Origin: PFL42 sp963789825 | GTDB taxonomy: Bacteria; Chloroflexota; Anaerolineae; Anaerolineales; E44-bin32 | Length of the DNA stretch: 64,000 nt | Assembly (NCBI GenBank): GCA_963789825.1 | Contig: CAWBME010000011.1 | Coordinates: 62,001 to 126,000 of the forward strand | Reading direction: 5' to 3' | Shown here: positions 54,521 to 64,000 of the stretch, one piece after another | Layout: every line of letters starts with the position of its first letter | How positions within the stretch are numbered: the first letter of the stretch is position 1 | Translations under genes and position numbers: made by a program | Notes under the pieces: model-generated | What the model was told of the DNA's origin: nothing | Database searches by the model: none | The model's input: the letters and a program-made list of their open reading frames with translations, nothing else

Positions 54521-55915
54521 TCAAGGATTCGACGTCGATCGCGCCGCCGCGGTCAACTCGAGCAGAGCCAACGCCTCGCGCAGCGTGTGCGCCGGGAGCA
54601 GCGTCAATCCGGGGGGCGTTTGCACTTCCCCGCCCAGCGACCAGGGCACAAGGACACGGCGAAATCCCAGCCGGCTGGCTTCTCTCAGGCGCGCCTCCAG
54701 CTGCGGGACACTGCGCACCTCACCGGACAGACCGATCTCGCCGATCAGGGCGACGTCCGCCGCGATCGCCCGGTCCCGCGCCGAGGAGGCCAACGCCGCG
54801 GCGACGGCCAGATCGACTCCGGGTTCGTCGATGCGCAGGCCCCCGACGACGTTGACGAACACGTCTTGCTCTGCCAGGTGCAACCCGACGCGCCGCTGCA
54901 GCACGGCGACCGTCAGCAGCAGGCGGTTGAGATCGACGCCGTTCGCCGTGCGGCGAGGATGGCCGAAGGAAGACGGGCTGCTCAGGCCCTGCACTTCCAC
55001 CAATAACGGTCGGGCACCCTGGATGGTCACCGCCACAGCTGAACCCGGAGCATTCACGGCTCGCTCTGCCAGGAACACTTCCGAAGGATTCGGGACCTCC
55101 ACCAGGCCCGTCGTCCGCATCTCGAATACCCCGACCTCGGAAGTGGCGCCGAACCGGTTCTTGACCGCCCGCAGCAAGCGATAAGCGTGGAACTGGTCCC
55201 CCTCCAGGTACAGCACAGTGTCGACCATGTGCTCCAGCACACGCGGCCCGGCTATCGCGCCCTCTTTGGTCACATGCCCGACCAGGAAGACGGCCGCACC
55301 CGAGGCCTTGGCGGCCGCCACCAGGCGGGCCGCGCACTCCCGCACCTGGGTGATCGTCCCTGCGCCGCCCTCCAATTCTTGCAGCGATACGGCCTGGATG
55401 GAATCCACGATCACCAAATCCGGCGTGAGCTGATCGATCTGCTCCAGGATCGTCTCCAGGTCGGTTTCGGACAGCAGGTACAGCTCCGGGGCCGCCTGCC
55501 CGGTGGGCACCAGGCGCAGCGCACGCGCCTTCACCTGCCGCTCAGCCTCTTCGGCCGAGACGTACAGCACACGCCGGTCCTCGGCCAGTGTCAGGGCGAT
55601 CTGCAGCAACAGGGTCGACTTGCCGATCCCCGGATCGCCAGCGATGAGAACCACCGAGCCCGGGACAATTCCCCCGCCGAGCACGCGGGCGAACTCGCCC
55701 AGTGCCACCGGAAGCCGGACGATGGTGTGGGCCTCGACCTCACTCAGACGATGGGCAGTGGCTTTGGCAGCCGCGCGCGGGGCGCGCCGGCTCGCCTCCG
55801 GGGCAACCTCCGCCAGCATGCTGCTCCATGCGCCACACTGCGGGCATCGGCCCAGCGGCCGGGCAGCCGTGCGTCCGCACTGCTGGCAGACGTATTGCGT
55901 GCGCGTCTTCGTCAT
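54521..55915 (-). CDS. radA: DNA repair protein RadA/Sms
   Basis: A 464-residue protein. Zinc finger C-x2-C...C-x2-C at the N-terminus (YVCQQCGR and GRCPQCGAW), Walker A GDPGIGKSTLLLQ, Walker B LVIVDSIQ, the RadA-specific KNRFGATSEVG motif, and a C-terminal Lon-protease-like domain (DVFVNVVGGLRIDEPGVDLAVAAALASS, with the Lon active-site residues altered as usual). It processes recombination intermediates. -10 TATAAT lies 11 bases before the ATG, so the leader is short. Next to clpC as in the Firmicute clpC-radA pair. Confidence 0.96.
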   Translation of the reverse strand: MTKTRTQYVCQQCGRTAARPLGRCPQCGAWSSMLAEVAPEASRRAPRAAAKATAHRLSEVEAHTIVRLPVALGEFARVLGGGIVPGSVVLIAGDPGIGKSTLLLQIALTLAEDRRVLYVSAEEAERQVKARALRLVPTGQAAPELYLLSETDLETILEQIDQLTPDLVIVDSIQAVSLQELEGGAGTITQVRECAARLVAAAKASGAAVFLVGHVTKEGAIAGPRVLEHMVDTVLYLEGDQFHAYRLLRAVKNRFGATSEVGVFEMRTTGLVEVPNPSEVFLAERAVNAPGSAVAVTIQGARPLLVEVQGLSSPSSFGHPRRTANGVDLNRLLLTVAVLQRRVGLHLAEQDVFVNVVGGLRIDEPGVDLAVAAALASSARDRAIAADVALIGEIGLSGEVRSVPQLEARLREASRLGFRRVLVPWSLGGEVQTPPGLTLLPAHTLREALALLELTAAARSTSNP

Positions 55916-55978
55916 GTCTGGAGGAGATTATACAGCCCGGCTATGCGATCAACCCCACACCCGCAGCGTGCACTCCCG

Positions 55979-56013
55979 AGAAACAAAACGGGCAGGCTGC
56001 AGCAGCCTGCCCG
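55979..56013 (-). terminator. Intrinsic terminator of clpC
   Basis: On the minus strand CGGGCAGGCTG pairs with CAGCCTGCCCG around CTG, then TTTTGTTTC. It begins 20 bases after the clpC stop. Confidence 0.88.
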
Positions 56014-56032
56014 TGGCCTCGAAACCTGTGAT

Positions 56033-58522
<2,490 letters not shown>

Positions 58523-58669
58523 GGCAGGTTCCTCCGCACAGATCTCAATTCGGCCAAGTCCACTCTCATTCTACCAAAGATGTCGACCCCATCCGGCCAA
58601 GTCTGAGCTTGCGTTAAGCAATCAGGCGGCCGGGGGTCGCCCGGCCGCCTGAGATCGCTGTGCGCCTGC

Positions 58670-60044
58670 TCAGTCTTGCGCTTGCGGGTCGGGCTGGGGG
58701 GGCTCCTCCGGCTCGTCGGGCATCCCCAGCGGCTCAGCCGGCTCCAGCTCGTCGGGCATCCCCAGCGGCTCAGCCTGCTCCAGTTCGGCGTCGAAATCTT
58801 CGGGAGCCTCGCCAACCGGCTCCTCCTCGGCGAGGGGCGCCGGCTCGCGCGTTGCCGCCTGCCAGTCGATCTCGGCGTACTCCGCCGAGTCCACCCGCTT
58901 CAGGCTCAGGCCGATGCGCCGGCGCTCGCCGTCGATCTTGATCACCCGCATGGCCAGGGTCTCGCCTTCGGTCACCGCTTCCTTGGGATGCTCGATGCGG
59001 CGGTCCGACAACTCGGAAATGTGGATCAGACCTTCGATATCGTAGCCTTCCAGCCCCTTGATGCTGGCGAAGGCGCCGAACTTCGTCAGCTTGGTGATCG
59101 TACCCTCCACCAGCTGGCCTTCGATCAAGCGCGAGGTGACGGTCTGCCACGGATCGGGTTCGAGCTCGCGCATCGATAGGCTGATGCGATTGCGGTCCGG
59201 ATCGATGCTCAGAACCTTGACCGAGACTTCCTCGCCGACCTTGAGCGCATCCTTCGGGTGGGCGATACGCTTCCAAGAGATCTCGGAGAGGTGCACCAGC
59301 CCATCCGCCCCGCCGATGTCGACGAAGGCGCCAAAGTCGGCCAGGCTGATCACGTGGCCCTGGCGGATATCGCCTGGCTTCAGCTCGCCGATCAGCTGCT
59401 CCTTGAGCAGCTTGCGCGCCTCCTTGGCGGCGGCCCGCTCAGAGAGGATCAGGCGGTTGCGGCGCCGATCGACCTCGACCACCTTGGCCACCATCGGCTC
59501 GCCAACCATCTTGCCCCAGCGCTTATCCGGGGACTCCCCCTCCGCCCTGCGCCGCCGGGACAGACTGACCTGGGAGGCGGGGACGAACCCACGCAGGTTG
59601 CCGAGTTTGACGATCAGACCGCCCTTGTTGTAGCCGCCGACGTTGGCGTACAGCGGCTCTTGGGAAGCCAGCAGACGCTCAGCCTCGCCCCAATCGTGCT
59701 CCTCATCGGCACGCGCCAGCGACAGCAGCATCTCGCCGTCGTGTCCGCCGGTGCGCACGACGTACACGCTGATCTCCTGGCCGACGACCAACTCGGCTCG
59801 CCGCTCCTCGGACAACTGCTCGAGCTCGCGGGCCTGAATCAGCCCTTCGGACTTGGCGCCGATGTCGACCAGGATGTCCCCCCCAGACACGCGGGCGATC
59901 GTGCCGATTGCGAATCTCGCCCCGGCGCGGCGTCTCGAGGTCATAGCCTTCGCCTCCAAGCAACGCGTCCATGGCCGATGCCTGGTCCATCGGCTGCTCG
60001 CTCTCTGGTTCTCCCCCAGGCTGTGCTTCTATCGGATCGCTCAA
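58670..60044 (-). CDS. rpsA: 30S ribosomal protein S1, apparent one-base frameshift near N-terminus
   Basis: A 457-residue protein after removal of one base near 59915 (GAG-A-TTC). TTG start at 60044 gives an acidic first 50 residues (EAQPGGEPESEQPMDQ). Four S1 RNA-binding domains follow: GTIARVSGGDILVDIG; a degenerate second with GYNKGGLIVKLGNLRGFVP; ISLADFGAFVDIGGADGLVHLSEIS; and TKLTKFGAFASIKGLEGYDIEGLIHISELS (written partly). The acidic C-terminal tail repeats EPLGMPDE twice. It helps mRNA bind the ribosome. E. coli S1 has six domains; four is common in other phyla. Confidence 0.88.
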
Positions 60045-60075
60045 GACGGCTTACTCCACGAAAGACTGGAGGTTC

Positions 60076-60104
60076 ATTATAAGGGCGAACAGATGCCCTG
60101 ACAA
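60076..60104 (-). promoter_or_regulatory. Promoter of rpsA
   Basis: On the minus strand TTGTCA (60104-60099), 17 bases, TATAAT (60081-60076): a near-consensus sigma-70-type promoter. About 32 bases to the TTG start. Confidence 0.8.
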
Positions 60105-60135
60105 CCATCTCCAGCTACGGCGCATCCAGGCGCGG

Positions 60136-60141
60136 TATAAT
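60136..60141 (+). promoter_or_regulatory. -10 element of the chelatase gene
   Basis: TATAAT, 20 bases before the ATG at 60161; no clear -35. The ATG at 60140 overlaps this element and so cannot be the start. Divergent from the rpsA promoter. Confidence 0.6.
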
Positions 60142-60160
60142 GCCGCCAGAGAGCAGCAAC

Positions 60161-62220
60161 ATGGCCGTCGTCTTCCCCTTCACCGCTATTGTCGGACAAG
60201 AGCGCATGCGGCGCGGCCTGGTGCTGAACGCCGTCAACCCGCGCATCGGCGGCATCCTGATCCGCGGCGAGCGCGGCACCGCCAAGTCGACCGCCGCCCG
60301 GGCGCTGGCCGCCCTGCTGCCCGAAGTGCAGGTGGTCGTCGGCTGCCGTTTCGACTGCGATCCAGACCGCCCGACTACCTGGTGCACCGAGTGCCGCGAG
60401 CGCAGTGCCGCCGGCCAATCGCTGCCGGTCGAGATGCGCCGCACCTCTTTCGTCGACCTGCCGGTTTCAGCCACCGAGGACCGCGTCGTCGGCACGCTGG
60501 ACATCGAGGCTGCCATCCAACGCGGCGAGCGGCGCTTCGAGCCCGGTGTGCTGGCCTCGGCCAACCGCGGCCTGCTCTACATCGATGAGGTCAACCTACT
60601 CGACGATCATGTCGTCGACCTGCTGCTCGATTCGGCGGCGCTGGGCATGAATATCGTCGAGCGCGAGGGCATTTCCTTCGCCCATCCGGCGCGCTACATC
60701 CTGGTCGGCACGATGAACCCGGAGGAGGGCGACCTGCGCCCTCAGCTGCTCGACCGCTTCGCCCTGTCGGTCGACATCCGCGGGCTGACCGATCCGCGCG
60801 ACCGGGTGGCGATCATGGAGCGCAACCTGGCCTTCGAGGCGGACCCAGAGGGCTTCCGCAGCGTCTGGCTGGAATCGGAGAAGGCCATCTCCCAGCAGAT
60901 CGACGCTGCCCGCCGCCTGGTAGACAACGTGACCTACAGCCGGCGCGACCTGCTGTCGATCGCCGCCCTGACTTCTTCGCTGCACGTCGACGGCCACCGG
61001 GCCGACCTGGTGATCCTCAAGTCCGCCCGCGCCCAGGCTGCCCTCGACGGCCGAACAGCCATCACCGAGCACGACATCCTGCTTGCCGCCGAATTGGCCC
61101 TCCCCCACCGCATGCGGCGCGGCCCCTTCCAGCAGGGTGAGCTGAATCTCGAAGACCTCGAGGCGCGCCTCGACCAGGCCCAGGCCCAGCTCGACCTGAC
61201 CGGCGAAGAGGATCGTCCGGACGAAGCCGCCGAGGATAAAAAAAAAGCCAGTCTTCCCCGGACGTAGCCCCGAAGTCCGCTGAGGATCTACCCGTGCTGG
61301 GCCAGCCCGACCCCAGCCGCCAATCCCCCTTCGACACGACGCAGGCACGCTGGTGGGACGGCGGCACGGCGATCGAGATCGGCTCCACCTTTGCCCCGCG
61401 TCGTCTCACCGGCGAACTCGATCGGATGACCCGCCGCACCGGCGGCCGCCGCACGCAGACCCGCACCGATCGCAAACGCGGCCGCTACGTGCGCGCCCGC
61501 CAGGCCCGGCCGAAGGAAACCGACATCGCCTTCGACGCTACCTTGAGGGCCGCCGCCCCACACCAGGTCGAGCGCGCCGATCAACGCCGGAAGGTGGCCT
61601 TCGCCATCCTGCCGTCCGACCTGATGGCCAAGGTCCGCGTGCGCAAGGCCGCCAACCTGATCCTGTTCGTGGTCGACGCCTCATGGTCGATGGCTGTGGC
61701 CGAGCGCATGTCGGCCACCAAGGGGGCCATCCTCTCCCTGCTCACCGACGCCTACCAGCGGCGCGACCGGGTGGGTCTGGTGGTCTTTCAGAAGGACCGC
61801 GCCCTCTCCGTGCTGCCCCCCACCAATTCCGTGATGCTTGCCCAGCGCGCCCTGGCCGACATCCCCGTCGGCGGCAAGACACCGCTTTCCGCCGGCCTGA
61901 TGCTCGCCTTCGAGACCTTCCAACTGGAGAAGATTTCTCACCCCGATGTTCTGCCGCTGATGATCCTGCTGACCGACGGCGCGGGCAACGTCTCCGTCGG
62001 CGGCCTGCCTCCGCAGGAGGAGGCCCACCAGGTGGCAGATCAGATCCGCCTTGCCGGGATTCGGGCCGTGGTCATCAACATGGAGCACGCCGCCTTCGAC
62101 CAGGGTCTGGCCCAGGCGCTCGGCGACCGTCTCGGAGGACCGTGCTACACGTTGCACGAACTCAAGGCCGAGCACCTGTACCGGGCGGTCCGACTGGAGT
62201 TGAACGGGCAGCCGGCTTGA
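60161..62220 (+). CDS. ChlI/BchI-ChlD/BchD-type metal chelatase, one gene with a frameshift at a run of nine A
   Basis: N-terminal AAA+ domain (residues 1-340): IVGQERMRRGL, Walker A RGERGTAKSTAARAL, Walker B GLLYIDEVN, VGTMNPEEGDLRPQLLDRFALSV. Acidic/Lys linker, then TAG at 61265 in the first frame. In the -1 frame from the A9 run (61238-61246) the linker continues into a von Willebrand A domain: ILFVVDASWSMA (MIDAS), GLVVFQKD, TPLSAGLMLA, LLTDGAGN. Full-length product about 686 residues, short product 368. Inserts Mg or Co into a tetrapyrrole, or is one of the related MoxR-like chaperones. No tetrapyrrole gene adjacent. Confidence 0.87.
61238..61246 (+). other. A9 slippery run at the domain junction of the chelatase
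   Basis: Zero frame reads GAT-AAA-AAA-AAA-GCC and stops seven codons later at TAG 61265-61267. A shift of -1 within the run reads on as AGC-CAG-TCT into the VWA domain. The -1 frame has a TAA at 61237-61239, the first bases of the run, so it can only be entered there. GAGGAT just upstream could act as an internal Shine-Dalgarno; a weak 5-base stem (61259-61263 with 61275-61279) lies downstream. Confidence 0.7.
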
Positions 62221-62390
62221 GGCATCCGCCCACCGTCAGGGCCCCCCAGCGGGCGGCAGGCAACCGCACCTTGCGCAGGGCACCGCCGGGGGATCGGCCA
62301 CCGCGCGAGGACAACTGGATCCCCCGCACCGGCTTCACCTATGCCGTTGGGGTGAGGCTGGTCTAGGAGCTTGGGAAACAACGACGCGTA

Positions 62391-62610
62391 GACCTCACCC
62401 CCTGACCCCCTCTCCGAGGACGACGCACGGGCACGCCATGAACCGTGGCGCAGAGGGGGAATCAGATCTTGGTGGGGGGAGCCAAGCCCCCCACCCCCAG
62501 GAATACCGACCCCTGCTGGACGCATGTGAGTCGCGGATGTCCGCTCATGCAGGGGGAGGGGCTAGGGGAGAGGGTTGGACGATCACACGCTGCTTTTCGG
62601 CAGCCTGCTA
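62391..62610. repeat. Dispersed multi-hairpin repeat, copy 2
   Basis: About 220 bases similar to 4313-4546, same orientation, with the same sequence of landmarks and inverted repeats, for example CACGCCATGAA, GTGGGGGGAGCCAAGCCCCCCAC-type hairpin, GAGTCGCGGATGT and TTGGACGATCACACGCTG. It ends 19 bases before the nitroreductase ATG, so it includes or abuts that gene's promoter. Confidence 0.82.
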
Positions 62611-62628
62611 GAACAGGGAGTACACTCG

Positions 62629-63143
62629 ATGGACTTCTTCACACTGACCGAGAACCGTCAATCCGTCCGCGCCTATCTCGACCAGGAGATTGAACCGCAG
62701 AAGCTGCAGCGTCTCTTGCAGACGGTCAATCGCGCCCCTCGGCCGGAAACCTGCAGGCCTACGAGATCATCCTCGTCAGGGACCCCGAGCGCAAACAATC
62801 CTTGGCGGCTGCGGCTTTGGACCAGGAATTCGTGGTCGAGGCGCCGGTAGTACTGGTCTTCTGCGCTCACCCGGCGCGCTCGTCGCCGAAGTACGCCGCG
62901 CGTGGCGAGCAGCTGTACTCGGTCCAGGACGCGACCATCGCCTGCACCTATGCCATGCTGGCCGCCACAGCGCTCGGGCTCGCCAGCGTCTGGGTCGGCG
63001 CCTTTGAGGACCAGGCCGTGAGTGCCGCGCTCAACCTGCCCCAAGGCTGGCTCCCAGTGGCAATCCTGCCCTTGGGCTACGCCGCCCGACCCTCCGGGCC
63101 GACCCCGCGCCGCGACCTTGCCGATCTGGTTCACGAAGACTGA
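62629..63143 (+). CDS. Nitroreductase family protein, apparent one-base deletion
   Basis: A 171-residue flavoprotein once a C is restored near 62735-62738. TENRQSVRAYLDQEIE begins the family, then the expected APSAGNLQAYEIILVRD reads PRPETCRPTR because of a missing C in a CCCCC run. After the lesion: VVLVFCAHPARS, DATIACTYAMLAATALGLASVWVGAF (FMN-binding), LPVAILPLGYAA. Uses NAD(P)H to reduce nitro groups or quinones. GGGAG before the ATG. Immediately follows repeat copy 2. Confidence 0.85.
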
Positions 63144-63409
63144 CAGTACGTCCCGCGCGAGAACTCGATCCGCCGCGGCCGACCGCCCGGCGCGCTGAAC
63201 GTGCCTGCCGCGCACCACCGCACCGGTTGGCCTGAACGGAGATTGTCCGGCCACGGCGCCCGGGCTTGCGTACCTGCGCCTCTCCCGCCGGTGAGTATTC
63301 CTTCAACGCTCCATCCGCAGTCCGAGGCGGAATTGGAGAGCCGGCGAGGGCATAGTGCGCGGTGGACGCTGAGCAAGGGGATGCATCTGCCCCGACCGAC
63401 AGCGCGCGG
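63144..63409. other. Intergenic region between convergent genes
   Basis: Two hundred and sixty-six bases between the nitroreductase and the YprB-like gene. No gene or convincing terminator seen. Confidence 0.4.
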
Positions 63410-64000
63410 TCAGCGGGCTTGTTTGCGAGCCAAGCGGGAGAGGCGGTGCTCGATCGACTCCCAGACCTGCTTGCGCCGCCAGTCGCTTGGCCAATGGCTG
63501 AGGGCAAGCATGGCTTCCTGCGCCCAACGGCTCGCCTGGCTGTAGTCCTGCGCCCGCCACTCGTAGTGCTTGGCCAGTTCGAGGCAGGGCTGCGGATCCT
63601 CCGGCGCCAGTGCTTGCCAAGCCCGCCAGAACGAAAGCGCTTCCTCGAAACGGCGCTCGCGCCGCAGCTCGCTGCTGACCTCGCGGAATGCAGTCAGGCG
63701 GACCTGCGGGTCGTCCGAGGCGGCGGCGATTTGGAACGCGGCCGCAGCCGCCTCGTGCCTCCCGGCCGCCCGATGCCAGCCGGCGACGCCGAGCGCTTCG
63801 GCACCGGACAGGCTCTCGGGGTGGGCGCCGGTGAATCGCCCGACGACTTCTCCTGCCAGGCGGACCAACGACAGGATGTCCTGCGTGTTGTGGTATAGCA
63901 CGCCTTCCATGGCCGTCGGGTCGCCGCGACGCAGGTAATCCAGATACAGCGCCGGAATCAGCGCACCAGGGACATCGGCCAGCTCGCGCTCCACGCCCAG
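63410..64000 (-). CDS. YprB-like RNase H-fold protein with TPR-like C-terminus, 5' end outside the window
   Basis: The frame is open at base 64000, and the last visible residues at that end are LGVERELADVPGALIPALYLDYLRRG (in part), the end of the YprB ribonuclease-H-like exonuclease domain with its conserved His/Asp in VLYHNTQDILSLVRL. About 130 residues of helical repeats follow (EALSFWRAWQALAPEDPQPCLELAKHYEW), similar to tetratricopeptides. Only the C-terminal 196 residues are visible, so the catalytic N-terminus cannot be judged. Confidence 0.78.
   Translation of the reverse strand: MGVERELADVPGALIPALYLDYLRRGDPTAMEGVLYHNTQDILSLVRLAGEVVGRFTGAHPESLSGAEALGVAGWHRAAGRHEAAAAAFQIAAASDDPQVRLTAFREVSSELRRERRFEEALSFWRAWQALAPEDPQPCLELAKHYEWRAQDYSQASRWAQEAMLALSHWPSDWRRKQVWESIEHRLSRLARKQAR

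Noticed and set aside
60140..60142. Upstream ATG of the chelatase gene
   Set aside because: It overlaps the -10 TATAAT, so it would not be in the transcript.

Overview
This is a high-GC, gene-dense bacterial chromosome segment with no rRNA, CRISPR array, transposase or phage structural gene. Gene content points to an Anaerolineae-like member of the Chloroflexota. The evidence is Ser/Thr-kinase and lipoprotein repertoires rich in Pro/Thr linkers, several GTG and TTG starts, a spoVS gene and a DUF6391 gene in a non-Firmicute context, a monoderm-style lytic transglycosylase and PBP set, and a Firmicute-like order of ancestral housekeeping genes. The taxonomic call is inference from content, not a database result.

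Layout. 1-4155 (+): an open-ended hypothetical gene, a DUF3786 protein, a CPBP membrane protease, and a two-gene operon (4-TM protein plus lytic transglycosylase) behind a promoter carrying an SOS-type palindrome. 4156-4792: non-coding, with a multi-hairpin repeat that recurs at 62391-62610. 4793-6841 (-): OmpR-type response regulator and sensor kinase. 7038-15966 (-): a long translation block, transcribed PIN-TRAM, cysS, rlmB, three tRNAs, tuf, rpmG, tRNA-Trp, secE, nusG, rplK, rplA, L10 leader/terminator, rplJ, rplL. 16761-19184: lipoprotein trypsin-like protease (-) and surE (+). 19309-27931 (-): NAD-linked formate dehydrogenase locus with two separate diaphorase modules and fdhD. 28139-32929 (+): Ser/Thr kinase with C-terminal TolB-type repeats, DUF1786 protein, lipoprotein. 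32998-36925 (-): a class A PBP homologue that has lost its recognisable catalytic motifs, and an aldo/keto reductase. 37141-43398 (+): three related lipoproteins, an orphan DNA methyltransferase, a deoxynucleoside kinase / nucleotidyltransferase / deoxynucleoside kinase cassette, and spoVS. 43458-52452: holB (-), DUF6391, holA, an SOS-box-controlled three-gene operon (-), Memo-family protein, CNNM/CorC protein and priA. 52681-60044 (-): dnaA, radA, clpC, ribosomal protein S1. 60161-64000: a ChlI/ChlD-type chelatase split by a run of nine A, the second repeat copy, a nitroreductase, and an open-ended YprB-like nuclease fragment (-).

How parts may work together. Two distant operons (2711-4155 and 46268-47574) have promoters with palindromes of the form GAAC-RNRY-GTTC, the Gram-positive LexA-type pattern, so they may belong to one damage-response regulon. 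The formate dehydrogenase genes form a cytoplasmic formate-to-NAD(P)H system with an extra electron-transfer module. The kinases at 40716 and 42362 and the nucleotidyltransferase between them look like a nucleotide-salvage unit.

Sequence quality matters here. At least twelve genes, including dnaA, priA, rpsA and a response regulator, are interrupted by single-base indels that restore a full-length family member when corrected. I treat these as one gene each and give the corrected span. Most are probably assembly errors. The chelatase A-run is a better candidate for genuine programmed frameshifting.
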